Source: Motacilla alba alba
Lineage: Eukaryota > Chordata > Aves > Passeriformes > Motacillidae
DNA length: 64,000 nt
Reading direction: 5' to 3'
Assembly: GCF_015832195.1 (NCBI RefSeq)
Contig: NC_052019.1
Coordinates: forward strand, 48,983,016-49,047,015
Part shown: positions 28,501 to 39,414 of the stretch, in pieces
Layout: the number at the start of each line of letters is the position of its first letter
Numbering within the stretch: the first letter of the stretch is position 1
Notes under the pieces: model-generated
Seen by the model: the letters and a program-made list of their open reading frames with translations, nothing else
Told to the model about the DNA's origin: nothing
The model's database searches: none
Program-made: the position numbers and the translations under genes

Positions 28501-31500
28501 AAGATCCCCATGGCCTCTTGACACAGAGCTAGGGGCTAGAGGGGGACAGGAAGGGCCTGCTCCAACACAGGACACATCAGTTCTGTCCTGCTACTGCTGC
28601 GTAAAGGCAAACTACATTTTGGCACTTTAGAGGCTTCACTAGAGAGCTTCATGATTTGGGAATGGACTTGTAGCATTATTTGGAGTATGGAGTTGTGTGT
28701 ATGTTTTCTTAAAGTCATACTTTTGTTTTGTTTTGTTTTGAAAGCTGAATGAAGTTAGAAACTAATTAATGGACATTTTTTGATTGATTCTGCCCTCATG
28801 CCATTTCAAAAACAAAGTGACTTCATTGACAGTAGCAGAATTGTTTGTGGTTTAAAGCAGGGTAAATGGGAGAAGACACAGGCTCAATTTTGTTGTTTTT
28901 TATTTTTTTTTCCTTTTTCCACAATATGAGCTCTGTTGCCTGTTAATCAGCTACTGTTCACCAAATATTGGAGCATCTTCCATCCAGAGGATGCTTGATA
29001 TTCTTTTTACTGAACTATGATGTATGCATGCTATAATTAGAAAGTTGAAGTCATAACCACTTAAAAGACAAGATTCTTGCCCTCTGCTCATTAATACAAT
29101 TCATATTTAAACTAGCTGCCACTTTCTCTAGAATTCTTACATCATTATAGGTTTAAAATTAAACATACTTTCACTGAAATTGAAGTCCTGCTTTTGCCTA
29201 GGTTTTTAGAGTCACTTTACTTCTTAAATTAAAAGCACTCTGGTAGAGGGGTCTGTTTCTTCCAGAAATATTTGTCACTCATACAGGAATTTTAAATATG
29301 TTAGGATGCCTCCCCATTTGAATCAGATTTACTTGCTTTATTAAAAGCTCAGACATAAAGGCAGACACTTCTCATGGTATAGACACAAGAACTGCCTGGC
29401 TCTCGGGCCTTCTCACAACTTCTGACAACAATTGCCCTGCACAAAACTTCTTTACAAGTGTTCTCCTTTTTCCTTCGTCCAGTTGTTTAGAAAGTGTATG
29501 TTGTGGCTGTCTCTGTACGTACCAACAAAACTACAAAAAGTAGTGAGTAGAAAGGCTGAAATTAGAAAGATCTAAAGAGCAGCCTTAACTTCACAAGCAG
29601 GGCTCTATCATCCTCTCACTATCAATAGGCAGCTCCTCCCTAAGCTCAAGCATATCTACAGTGAAGTTCTGCTTTAATATGTAATCAAATTAAGCTTTAT
29701 TAGAAGTATACATTCTAATTTTTTCCCTTCATTTTTGCTTTTCATTCCAAACAGAAGACTTTGAGATTGTATAATTTTGTAAAATATATGCAGGACAGCT
29801 AAGGACCTACAAACTGTTCAAGCAAGCAACCTAGAAAGACCCCGTGTCAGTGTTGTGCATAGATAGATCTTGATCAAAGGTTATGGTGAGTTTAATCCTG
29901 CCTTCTTTTATCTGTCTGAAAACCATGCTAGCTGCACATAGTTGAAAGAGATGTATGTGTCCAGAGGGCTGTTTATCCCATCTGCCTTGGACATCTATCT
30001 TGAACTAGAATGGGCTGACCTGTGGCAGTCCATTGACTCATGAAAGATCCTATTTTAGGACTTCTAAAATTAAGTTGTGAATAGGAAATGAAAGCAAAAG
30101 GAAAGACTCCTTTTTCAGAGGCACGGCTGAGTTAAATTTAATCAAGAATATTATTTCAAATACCTACAATTAATGTGAAAGAATGCAGGAAAAGAATAGT
30201 TTTCAATTAAGCCTGGACTAAAGTAATGTTTTTAATGGAGTAGTGTCATCAAGAGAATTAGATAAAATGGAGCTTTAAATTGTCATTTTTATAACTCTTC
30301 TTAGAAAGATGGAGTTGCTAATGGCCTTGAGCTCTAAGGCACAACTGGTGTAGAATGGATGTAAAGTATAAAACCAGAGAAAACTAAACTAGACTGGGAA
30401 AATTTTTCATGCATGTTTATCAGTGAACTGCAACACCTGATGCAAGATAAATGCCTGTTCTTGCATCTTACTTGAAAACTCAGCTAAGATAAAAATCATC
30501 TCAAAAGTTTCACACTAATGTACAAATGCAGGACTTTTTGGCAGCCATTTCATGTTGATGGTACAGGCAAATTTAGGAAGGTTCCTCCTGAGCAGAATAA
30601 ATGGTCTTTTACAATACAGCGTTCTAGAAAATCTACCTGCAAAAATATTTATTTGTGATTCAACACAGCCCACAGAACTGCACACTTAGCTTGTCAGTGA
30701 TAGTTATATTTCCTGAGAATATAAGATGAAGGGTTCTAATTGATGACTAAGAGATCAATAACATCAGCCATGAGGTTAAAGTATTGCTTGCCTTGAAAAC
30801 AGGTCTAACTTTTTCTGCAAGGGTTCTTGTGTATTACACTGAAAAACAGCAAAGGTATTGATCCCCTTTTAGGACTCATGAAAAATGTTGAGGGATGAAA
30901 ATTTCTCAGTTACAGAAAGGTTGGTGAATAAAAATTTGGGTAAGACTATTACATACAGGTGTATGATGTGTGATAGAAGCATTGATACCCAACTTCAGGA
31001 TTTTCTTTTATGGCCCTAGCCTGGAATAACTGTTCTAGAGAAGATAAAATATGTGAAAGGCCTTTTTAGTAGAAGCACACCATTTCAATATTCAATGTAA
31101 AGTCTCATAGGGATGTGCAGGTGACATAATATCTCAGACATGTTAGGTAAAATCCTGGCACCTAAGCATAAGCTGATCCAATAAAGCATGATTTATAACC
31201 AGACTGAGCTGATTTGAGGTGAAAGGGTAGGATATGACTTACTTGGCTTGCAGAGATATTGCCTGTTCTGCACTGAATTTGCTGAAAGGGTTTAAAATGT
31301 GTCAGAGCTGCGGTAGCTCAGATTTTGGTGAGGCACCTGAAATGGCAGGTGGCTAGAGAAGGATTTGTGGCACATGTCTGCATTAGGGCTTCCCTAGATA
31401 CCCACTGTGGACAAAAAATGAAAAAATGAAAAAAATGAAAATTCAAAAAATGAAAAAAAAAGAAAATTCAAGTGTTGTTACTAAACAGAAATGGGAAAAT

Positions 31501-34500
31501 ATATCAGGCAAGGATGGATTTTTGGGAGACACCTAACCTGTTCCATTTGAAACCCCTTTAATTTATTGCAACCACACTGGAGAAAGAGATCAATTAATAC
31601 CTAGAGGTGCTCTCTGATGGCAGTGCAGTACAAAGATAGCATGAACCAAGAAAGCAGGAAAATTTGCATCCTCCATATGCTGCACATCTCTTCCAAAAGC
31701 TGCTGCTGTTCAACAGTAATGATGGCCTTAAAGCTGTTACCTGCTGCTTCAGCTGAATGTGCCTCAAGATAACCCACTGCAGGGCTAGGGCTTGGACATG
31801 GTAAATCCTGTGGTCTTCTGAAACAGGCTGGTCAGATGACAGTGTCTTCATCACTGCTTTCCATAACCCTGCAAGTGCTGAGACTAATTGTTCTGCCTCA
31901 CTCATCAAACCATAGATGTGGTTTTGGTACCATGGGACATATCAGGAGCTGGTGCAGACCTTGTTTCCTGTTATGCTGAGCATGGGCCGTGGCATTTTTA
32001 AGTAGGTAAGAAATCTTTGGGCTTTACCTCATTGGGTAAACTTATCCCTGCACGGGGGCATGACTCCATAGTGGGCCATGAGGTTTCTTAACATGCATTG
32101 GGACTTTGACCTCTTTCTCATTATGTCTAGGATCTGTGTGGATGTCTCTAGGAGCAAGTGAAGAATCTGAGTCACTAGATGAGTCACTCTGTCAATGGAA
32201 ATTCCCTTCCCTCTTCCACTTCCTTGCAGGATAAGCAGTGTAGGTCAGTGAAGAGCAGTCTGCTGGCACGCTGCGTGCTTAGGAGTGGTAAGAGTGGGTG
32301 CTCCTGCTAATGTAGGGTATTGATTATTTCTGCTTCCTAGTCTGAGATGTAGTTTCAGGGCCTTGTGTTTTTTCTCCTGCACATAGAACACCTAGGAGCT
32401 GCTTTATAAAAAAGGGTCTCCTTGCAGCAGAGAAAGATAACAAGTACCTCTTTCCCTCTCCTTTTCTTTCTCATTTGCTGATACTCTATTTTTTAACCTC
32501 ATGTTGTATAATAGCCCGAAGGTCTGTTTCTTTCTTGACAGGAACTGTAGAATAAACTTTCTTAGCTTGTGGTTGGACTCTGTTTGTGTTTACTCACACC
32601 ACAAAGTTCTGACTGCACACACTTCCAGCTGAAACTTTTGGACAAAAATGTTGTCAAAAACATAGTCAAACTGTAGTCAAAATAGCATATGTTTCTTTCT
32701 GTATTTCTAATCTGGTTGGTGAGCTGTGCATATTTTCAAGGGTTTTTTAAGCAGTCTCTTACATTCAGCCTGCTGAGGGTCAGGTGATGTTTTCCCCTGT
32801 GAAGCATTCGCTGACTTTCCAGCCTGCAGTTTTCTGAGATTCTCCTTGTGAGGGAGGCACCTCCTGCCCTTTGCTGCCCGTTGAGCAGGAATTGCCTTCC
32901 TGTCCTTCACCTGAAGGTTTCCACACACCCTCTCTCTGCCCCGGTGGATTGTCCAGACCCTTCTGTCGTGCTGGCAGTGGTGAGGAGCAGTCTGCAGGGA
33001 AATGGTGAAGTGTGTGCCAGGGGAGCTGCAGCACGTTGCAGGTGCTGGACTCACTGGCCCACACCAAACCCAGCCACTGGTTCCCACTTAATGCTGCTCT
33101 CCAACATCTTTCTTTTAGTTCAGTGTGGTAAAAATAGACATTTTGATTCCTGTGTCGGCAGAGGTAGTTTTATACTTTTATAAAAGATAGGCATCTGCAA
33201 TCAGATTTTATTAAAAGCTTGCTTTAATTCTTTGTTCCAAATCTGATTGCCACTTACAAGCAATTTCTCAGCAGCAGATATTACAGTGAAATAACAGCAC
33301 AACTAATTTCTTCTTACAGACAATGTAATCTGAGATGCAGTACAACCTGTTTTTTATATGAAAGACTGTTTTTACATCCTTTTTCTTCCAGCTTTCCCAA
33401 TAATGTCAGAGGGCTTTACCCAAGCCTTTACTTTCTGTACTCATAGTACTCAGTCTGTACTCTCTTTTATGTCATTATGTTCTGCAGTGTATGTGTATTC
33501 TGAATAACATATTCATATTCTGAGTCAAATGTGGAGGGGCAGGAGGAGAGGGAAAATTGCAGTGATATTAATACAATATCCTTCTACAACAGTGAGACAA
33601 AGTAATGTTTGTTTCAGAGCCTCAAAACTGATCTTATTGCAATCTGTAATTTCAGCTGATTGTACCCATTACTTATTCACATACACTGGCATCAGAATGC
33701 AACAGTAATGGTTGGAAATGAGTGTATTTGTGAGGGAAAATCAAAACAAATACTGCACAAGTGAAATTTTAATTCGGAAGAAAACAGTGCATTTTCACTG
33801 CAGCACTCTTTCTTTTCTGGTCACCTTTCAGCTTGGAAGAGTTCTCAGTAGCTGGGTACCTAGTCTGCTTTCCTTGCACTTAAAACAAATGTGTTGAAGG
33901 ATGAGGATTTATGAGTACAATTTTTTTCCTTGTACATCTTCCTTGTCCTTATCCTTTTGAACCATGACCATGTTTTAGAGGAGGAAGCATGCAGGGCGTA
34001 TTGGGTCAGCCCCTGTGCCCACACTGCCTATTTCTTTGGGTGGATCAGTGACTGAGGCTCTGGCAGAAGTGTTCAAAGGGTGCCACATGGAGGCTGTGTG
34101 TATGAAAGGCCAGTGCTGTATTGTGCAAGTTGTTAGTGCACCATCTCCTTTAGTATTGAGGCCGAGGAACCATCAGCTGAGCCAGCTGTACCTGCTGGAA
34201 CCCTGGATCTCTGTATCCTCAAATCCAGACAAAGGATTTGTTAGAGGGTGGACCACAAGAGGTGAAAGGAAGTATGACAAACAGGAAAGGAGTCCAGTAA
34301 CGTGTCCTGCGCCATAGTCTTCCAGCAGCATGTGGCTAGGAGACATCCTTAATCAGGCTAGTTATCCTTGGTGTTTCATACTTTTCAGTGGCTTTTAATT
34401 CCACAAATTTGTCTTGTTTGCAGTGGTATCTGCAGCCTCCTGCCGCAATAAACCTGACAGTTTAACTACAGATCTGTCTGCTCTGTGACAGTAATAGAGA

Positions 34501-37500
34501 CTTCATGATGCTTATGTCTTGGTATTTGCAATCCAATTTCAGACAAAAATCAACAAAGAGATGCAACACTGGAAGATGGCAAAGAGAGTATAGGGTGTAA
34601 AAGCAGGTTTGGCATGTCACCTAAAATTTCCATGTCAGTATCTCATTTTTTCTGATTTTCCTTTTCACAAAAGGGAATGAAATCTTGTGATTTCAGTCAG
34701 GATCAATTGGGAAAGCTTCAGGCCATATTCCTGCACTTCAGGTCATCCCACTGGCTTTCCTTGTTTTCATGTCATATCAGGGTTTTTTTCCTTTTGAAAT
34801 TTCAATTATTCTGTTTCTCTTCTGTCTCTTTGTTTCCCTTTCTTTCCTGATTGTAGGGATTTCAAAGGGAATAATTTGGGCAAGTTTTGGTTCTTTTCCC
34901 TGCACCACATTTCATCTCAGTACAACTGATTTTAGTCACTCCATTTCTGGATTTTCTGTATTTTTCAATTTCATTTTTGATTGACCATATCTCCTTTCTG
35001 GAGTGTTTGTTCAACTCTGTCCTCTGATTTCAAGATTTCATTGCCTTTCCTGACAGGAAGAAATTCCTGTCAGGAAAGGAAATGAAATCTTGCAACTTCA
35101 ATTGGGCAAACTTTGGGCCATATTCCTGCACTTCAGGTCATCCCATTGGCTTTCCTTGTTTTCACGTTGCAGCAGGGTTGGGTTTTTTTTCTTTTGAAAT
35201 TTCAATTCTTCTGTTTCTCTTCAATTTCATTTTTGATTGACCATGTCACCATGACCTTTCTGGAGTGTTTGTTTAAGTCTGCCCTCCAGTTTCAAGATTT
35301 CATTCCCCTTTGGAAATTTATTGCTGTAGCAGCCATCAGATTGGATCAACTAATACTTTATGCAAGATACTGAATATCTATATTGTGAGATGCTGATGGT
35401 TCAAGTTTCTCCTGATATCTTCCATCTCCTGAGGCATAACGCTAGAGCTTGCATGTCATCCTTCTCTAAATGCATAATCTATGAATAAAATCCCAGTTTT
35501 TTACTGATGATGTTGCTCTTGTTGGTATATTTTGTGGAACTATAGCCTTTCTCTTTCAATGATGGCCTCAGGTTGTGCCAAGGGAATTTAGATTGGATAT
35601 TAGGGAATATTTCTTCACAAAAGGGGTTGTTAAGCATTGGAACAGCATGTCTAGGATGGTGGTAAAGTCATCATTACTGGAAGTGTTCGAAAAATGTGTG
35701 GATGTGGCACTGGAGGACATGGTTTAGTGATGAACATGGAGATGTTGCTGAGTTGACAGTTGGACTTGATGATCTTAAAGGTCTTTTCCAAACTCAACAA
35801 TTCTATGATCCTGTCACAGCCTTCAAGGCCTTGTAATGTATCTGGACTGGTTGAGCACCTCCACTGCACCCTGTATTTTCTCAATCAGCAAAAAATTCAG
35901 TGTGAAATGATGTCTTCAATATATTGAAATGCCATCTATTCTAACAAAATACTAAACACAAGTATTTGTTTTTCATTCCCCTTATGGGAAGCAAGGTTGA
36001 GTCCGTTTGTTTTGGTGGATGAGGGTTAGGGAACAAGTTTGGGTTTTGGAATCCCAGTCTTGGAATCTATTTGTGTCAGTTAAGGCTGTTTTGAGATCAA
36101 TATAAATGTTTTCTTACTTGCAGCTAACCTGGATGTTCTTGGTTTGCCCTTTGAGTTGCATCTGGGTATTTAGCAGAATATCAAACTGCTGAACCATTGA
36201 ACTCCAAAATTGATCTGGACACTTCTCTGTGCAGTCTCCAGGTGTGCTGCAGCCCTGTATCTAAACCCATCCACTACCCTTTTATCTCTTGAACAGAGAG
36301 CATCCGTGACAACTCCTTCTCCAGTGTATAATCATCGTCTCTTGGTCACTGAATTGTTGGCTGGCACTAACGATTACAGACCTTACCATGCAATTATCTT
36401 CAGGCACTTTTGCAACCATGGAGTAGCCATAACTTCCTTTTGATTCCCAAGGCTTGCAGGCTCCTGCCCTTTTGGAAGTGCGGCAGCAAAGCAACGCAAT
36501 GGCTTGCATCCATCCCTCACCACTCTGCTATTGTAGGGGGACATTGCCCCAGGCAATAGCTGGGGGCAGTTCACTGTTCCAGGGATAAGGGGTATAGCAC
36601 CAGGACATCTGGATAGGGCATGTGATTGCCTGTGTGCTGCAGTCTCAGGCTCTGCAGAAAGGCAGAGTCGCCCCTCTGGCCCGGCCACCACTGTTGGCAG
36701 GTGCCTCTCAAGCACTCTGCCTTGTGCAGCCAGCGCTGCTGCCCTGCTCCATACTCTGATCCACGGTCTATTGGCACAAATGGGATGTCATCCAGGGAGC
36801 TACGTTACTCTGGAGCCTGCCCTTAGACATGCTGTTTTCCTGGGGTGCTTCCATGTAGATCTGTCTGCAGAACAACCAGCTGAGAGTGGAACTGATAACA
36901 AAGTACTGATATTTATTACTACTATTGGTTTTTATCTTCTGCATCGTAATATATTTCTCAATTAATTTCTCCAACACCTTCTTTTTTAAACAGTTTTGCC
37001 AGTTTCTCTCTTCTGTCTCCTATTTAATCTTCTATTTCTGTATATTAAAGAAGGAAAGTAGAAACATGCAGAAGGAAAAATAAAAATAAAAAATAAATGA
37101 GAGTTCTTGAAAATCTCATTCCTTTGCTAGTATAAAACTGCACAATATTTGAACTGGTTCACTTTACTTTAGCTTTTCAGTACAAGATTTTTATCTAGCA
37201 AAAACATTTCACCTACCAAAAATATGTCTTATTAAGATATACCATTTTTTCCTAGTAAAAACTTGTGCTTTCCTTTGCCCTCTCTGAAATTTGACACATG
37301 AGCTTCTGAAACTCCATCGTAGCAACACTTCAAAGTTATTTTAATTTATTTTTTTTTCAAAATTGAGCACTTGGGAAGTGAACACCATTCCAGCACACTA
37401 TTGTTCAACAGTTTTCAGCAGTCTTCTACTCATCTCCTAAAAGCTGCACTAAATTAAAGAGCCTTTTTTTGATGTAAAAAAAAAACTGTCTGAAAATTAT

Positions 37501-38278
37501 TGATAAGTCTTTTCCATTGTCTTCAGGAGTGCAACTATTTAATTTGGCTGCTAATTATTTAAATGCCTAATCAGTGAATTTTTTCATAATCCTAATCTGT
37601 ATTACAATTTGCAACCCTAGGCCATTAATGCATATTCACTTCTCCTGGAATGTAATACATCACTTCCTTGCCTCTTATGGAGGCATGAGGAATTAAATTG
37701 TCTCCTGCAGGTGAGCAAGGAGGCAGAAGGAGATATTTGGGTTTTCCTGCCCTCATGCTTGTTTCCATGAGGCTCTGGCTTCTCCAGAGAAGGAATATGG
37801 TGAACTGTGTCAAGTTCTTAAATGTTCATCCTTCTGCTTTGGAGGAACTGAGCTGATGTCAGTGTTACTGGCAAAAATTAATTTTATAGTTCTATCTTCT
37901 TATTTTTATAATTCAATATTCAGATCATAGCTATAAATTAATTAAAGTCTTATTCCTCTTCAACCCCCTTGAGAACTGCCTTGGAAAATACTTTGTGGTA
38001 GTAACCCAGCATTAATGAGCAAATCACAGGCGGAATAATCTATAAAATAGGAAGAGTGGTAAAAATCTATTTTGTGGACAGTTTTTTGCTGTTAAGTAAA
38101 TCTGACAAGGAGACTTGCTAGTTTGTACACTGGTCAGTGATGTGTTCCTGCTAGACTCATTTCCATGTTTATCTGTCTTTCCATGTTTATCTGATGGAAA
38201 TGTATTTTCTGTTTCTTAGGAGAGCACTCATCTCACGGGAAGAATAAAACTCGGCAACTCTTCACATCTCAGCAATAA
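4480..38278 (+). CDS. EMCN: Endomucin (EMCN), 10 exons, 5' end outside window
   Basis: Type I membrane sialomucin of endothelial cells; the family has anti-adhesive functions and modulates VEGFR2 trafficking. Joined exons: 4480-4539, 6810-6911, 7308-7415, 14208-14330, 20232-20264, 22966-23037, 24549-24644, 26304-26328, 27234-27295, 38220-38278 (740 nt, about 245 aa plus stop). All have GT-AG borders and join in one frame. The ectodomain is Ser/Thr-rich with N-glycosylation sequons (NTT, NET, NVT, NES, NTS, NQT, NIS). The membrane segment (VILPIVITLIVITLSVFSL) and tail (ENGAEQAQSDKEGVKLLSVK) match the mammalian endomucin pattern VILPVVIALIVITLSVF and QSDKESVKLLTVK, as I recall the family. Human endomucin is about 261 aa, so mainly the signal-peptide exon is missing, and it should lie left of the window. 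The C-terminus is longer than the mammalian one. Assignment rests on the membrane and tail exons; the mucin exons are assigned by phase, composition and position. Confidence 0.93.
6810..6911 (+). CDS. EMCN: EMCN ectodomain exon b
   Basis: A 102-bp phase 1-1 exon (TTTCTTGCAG acceptor, GTAAGT donor). It is almost entirely Thr, Ala, Ser and Val with an NET sequon, a typical O-glycosylated mucin segment. In frame with exons a and c. Confidence 0.78.
7308..7415 (+). CDS. EMCN: EMCN ectodomain exon c
   Basis: A 108-bp phase 1-1 exon (TTCCTGTGTTAG acceptor, GTAAGT donor), Ser/Thr-rich with an NVT sequon. It follows exon b after only about 400 bp of intron. The closeness and similar composition of b and c suggest an old exon duplication, but DNA similarity is too low for me to prove it. 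Confidence 0.78.
7845..7995. repeat. A/C-rich low-complexity tract
   Basis: About 150 bp made almost only of A and C on the + strand: runs of C, AAAAAAACC-type blocks, then CCCACATACCCACATATCC. The first part is A/T-rich (AATAATAATTAAAAAACC). Confidence 0.85.
11460..11770. promoter_or_regulatory. Intronic CpG-dense patch with (CAG)n
   Basis: About 300 bp with roughly 30 CpG dinucleotides, in otherwise CpG-poor intronic sequence, including CCGCGCCCGCGC, CCCCGCGCGGAGC and GCGCCGTC. It starts with an uninterrupted CAG/GCA tract of about nine units at 11,492-11,517. It may be an internal promoter, an enhancer or a GC-rich remnant. No known gene is visible in it. Confidence 0.55.
13835..13851. 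repeat. Short (GATT)n microsatellite
   Basis: About four GATT units inside an EMCN intron. Confidence 0.7.
14208..14330 (+). CDS. EMCN: EMCN ectodomain exon d
   Basis: A 123-bp phase 1-1 exon (CATTTCCAG acceptor, GTAAGA donor) encoding a Ser/Thr/Gln-rich segment with NES and NTS sequons. It continues the open frame of the preceding mucin exons after an intron of about 6.8 kb. Confidence 0.77.
14331..20231 (+). other. EMCN intron (5.9 kb)
   Basis: Sequence between exons d and e. I see no coding signal. It has short simple repeats at 19,399-19,416 (AT) and 19,627-19,660 (AAC). Confidence 0.6.
19627..19660. repeat. (AAC)n microsatellite
   Basis: About eleven AAC units with one CACC interruption, intronic. 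Confidence 0.85.
20232..20264 (+). CDS. EMCN: EMCN ectodomain micro-exon e
   Basis: A 33-bp phase 1-1 exon (TTTTATTGCAG acceptor, GTAAGA donor) coding for GLTMSSPTNPT. It is short but keeps phase with its neighbours and has strong splice sites. It could be a cassette exon. Confidence 0.68.
20718..20755. repeat. Perfect 19-bp tandem duplication
   Basis: GTACTGCTCCCTGCAGTTC occurs twice in direct succession (20,718-20,736 and 20,737-20,755). A short, probably recent, duplication in an EMCN intron. Confidence 0.95.
22966..23037 (+). CDS. EMCN: EMCN juxtamembrane ectodomain exon f
   Basis: A 72-bp phase 1-1 exon (TTCTTTTGCAG acceptor, GTGAGT donor), rich in Ser and Pro with NQT and NIS sequons. 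It ends in NISYS just before the membrane exon, comparable to the SRSYSS that precedes the membrane segment in human endomucin. Confidence 0.82.
24549..24644 (+). CDS. EMCN: EMCN transmembrane exon
   Basis: A 96-bp phase 1-1 exon after CTCTTTTTCAG. It encodes a single hydrophobic helix of about 22 residues starting at VILPIVITLIVITL, followed by YKMCQKKTP. The pattern, including the cytoplasmic Cys two residues after the basic residue, is closely shared with mammalian endomucin (YRMCWK). This is the best single piece of evidence for the gene. Confidence 0.93.
26304..26328 (+). CDS. EMCN: EMCN cytoplasmic micro-exon
   Basis: A 25-bp exon, phase 1 in and phase 2 out, between TGTCTTCCAG and GTAGGT. 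It encodes ERQENGAE plus the first two bases of the next Gln codon. Position and Glu/Asn content match PENGND in human endomucin. It is too short to find by ORF length and was found from splice sites and frame. Confidence 0.85.
27234..27295 (+). CDS. EMCN: EMCN cytoplasmic-tail exon
   Basis: A 62-bp exon, phase 2 in and phase 1 out (CTTCAACAG acceptor, GTGAGT donor), encoding AQSDKEGVKLLSVKTTSSET. The QSDKE-VKLL-VKT core is very similar to the mammalian endomucin tail. Confidence 0.92.
27650..27776 (-). mobile_element. tRNA-Ile-derived SINE with CR1-like tail
   Basis: Read on the - strand, the head runs from GAGCTCAGTTGCTTGGAGC through GGTAATAATAACACCAAGG to GGTTTGATCTTCACATGGG, the plan of tRNA-Ile (box A, anticodon-arm region, box B). 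The tail has GGGTCCCTTCCAACTCAGAA, the CR1 3' end. This matches the passerine tRNA-Ile/CR1 SINE type (TguSINE1-like). Too diverged to be a tRNA gene. Confidence 0.8.
28724..28741. repeat. Short (TTTTG)n repeat
   Basis: Three to four TTTTG units in the last EMCN intron. Confidence 0.8.
31416..31470. repeat. A-rich (TGAAAAAA)n-like tract
   Basis: Several TGAAAAAA and AAAATTCA blocks in tandem in the last EMCN intron. Confidence 0.75.
34676..35042. repeat. TIR-bounded repeat, copy 1
   Basis: It starts with AATGAAATCTTG (34,676-34,687) and ends with the exact reverse complement CAAGATTTCATT (35,031-35,042). Much of it recurs in copy 2, for example CCATATTCCTGCACTTCAGG and CAATTTCATTTTTGATTGAC. 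About 130 bp in its middle is missing from copy 2. It encodes no recognisable protein, so it looks like a small non-autonomous element or a local duplication. Confidence 0.65.
35031..35092. repeat. Near-perfect palindrome, 29-bp arms
   Basis: Arms 35,031-35,059 and 35,064-35,092 are reverse complements with one mismatch (28 of 29 pairs) around a 4-nt GAAA spacer. The inner 16 bp (CCTTTCCTGACAGGAA) are perfect. It sits at the junction of the two TIR-bounded repeats. Confidence 0.93.
35081..35304. repeat. TIR-bounded repeat, copy 2
   Basis: A shorter tandem relative of the 34,676-35,042 element, with the same 12-bp ends (35,081-35,092 and 35,293-35,304) and an internal deletion near 35,220. 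Confidence 0.65.
35548..35816 (+). repeat. CR1 LINE 3' end
   Basis: Landmarks in order: TTTAGATTGGATATTAGG, AATATTTCTTCACAAAAGG, AAGCATTGGAACAG, GATGTGGCACTGGAGGACAT, GGACTTGATGATCTTAAAGG, AATTCTATGATCC. + orientation, moderately diverged. Confidence 0.9.
38220..38278 (+). CDS. EMCN: EMCN last coding exon
   Basis: A 59-bp stretch after GTTTCTTAG, phase 1 in, encoding EHSSHGKNKTRQLFTSQQ and a TAA stop at 38276-38278. GEHS..GK.K aligns with the mammalian C-terminus, which ends soon after (GKTKN as I recall it). Here about nine residues are added. An AATAAA (38274-38279) overlaps the stop, and a GTAAGT donor-like site lies at 38283. Confidence 0.87.
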
Positions 38279-38282
38279 ATAT

Positions 38283-39414
38283 GTAAGTTTATTGCCTTTG
38301 TTTTCCATTCTGTAACATTAGTATTTGTTAATCCCTTTAATACTTTTTAGTCTCAGTATTGTGCCATGTAACTTAAAAAAAGGGTTAAAAATGCAAGCCA
38401 GAAAGAGAAATTACTTCAGTTGGCAGCAGCAACCTCAAGGAAAAGTGGCTTAAACAAAGCTCAGCTGGAGCACCCCATCGTGACCAGATTCACAGGCAAA
38501 CTGAGGGGCTGAAGAAGCTGCCAGCTCACAGACAGTCCTTTATACGCAAGAGCATGTGACTTTATTTTTACTCCTTTTTTTTTTCCCCCATGAAAAATCA
38601 GAATCTTTTTTCACTTCATGCAAAAGCCAGGAGTTTTATTCAGGTGGTTTCTTAGGGCTTGAAATCCTAGGTGGTTAAAACATAGCAAGTGCTGGATGGT
38701 ATTTTTATGTGTGAAAGGGCAGAGACCATCAGAGCACTCTGAAACACAGCTTTTGATGTTGGTGCTGAATTTTTCTTCGTATATGGAGCTTTCTCAGGCA
38801 CCACAATATCCACTTCCCATGGAGCTGCTTTTCTCATTTGTGGAGAACTGTGGAGAGCTGTGGTCCTTTGCTGAGGGTGGGAGAAGGAAGCAGCTGTGGA
38901 AGGGCCCTGTGTGACCAGGGTGGAGCAGGAGGCAGGGGGCAAGGATGTCCTGAGGAACTGGGTGTCACAGCACACATGGGATGGACCCCATAGAGGCTCT
39001 GGCAAAGCCCAGACTCCCACCAGCACTCTAGAATGAAGCCCCTCTAGAATGGGTCCCATCAGTCTCCCCTGAGAAATACCTGGTTGACCAGAAATGTGAA
39101 GAATATCTTTATGGTTTTGACCTATTCTCATTTCTTCTAGGTAGAGACTGAGCTTTTCTGATGCCAGTAGTAAGGACAAAATTACCTCCTTTGTTCCTTG
39201 AATTAGAGCAGCAGAATACAGTTTTGCCTACATTACTGTAAACCCAGAGGTGGTTCAATTTGTGTGGACCCAGGACAAGGGCCTGGACCATAAATTTAAT
39301 CCTTATTGTCTATCCCATGCTGGATTTATTCTCTCTTCTCTCTTTTAGCTTACTCATATGTTCCTGAACAACCTTACCTGGAATAATAATCTTGAGATGC
39401 TCTTGTCATTTCAG
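38283..39414 (+). other. Possible intron within the EMCN 3'UTR
   Basis: Five nucleotides after the EMCN stop there is a consensus donor GTAAGT (38283-38288). At 39401-39414 there is an acceptor-like TCTTGTCATTTCAG. If both are used, the 3'UTR continues at 39415. The stop would be less than 50 nt from the junction, so nonsense-mediated decay would not be expected. This is inference only. Confidence 0.3.

Larger units (their letters stand above)
27296..38219 (+). other. Last EMCN intron (10.9 kb)
   Basis: The largest intron in the window, before the final coding exon. It contains a tRNA-derived SINE (27.7 kb), a CR1 end (35.6 kb), an A-rich tract (31.4 kb) and a TIR-bounded repeat pair (34.7-35.3 kb). 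No further EMCN exon is recognised. Confidence 0.65.

Noticed and set aside
38274..38279. AATAAA as the EMCN polyadenylation signal
   Set aside because: It overlaps the stop codon, and no downstream GU-rich element is clearly visible; mentioned only as a possibility.
38667..39179. Open frame of 170 codons (-)
   Set aside because: No recognisable domain, and it covers the proposed EMCN 3'UTR region on the opposite strand.
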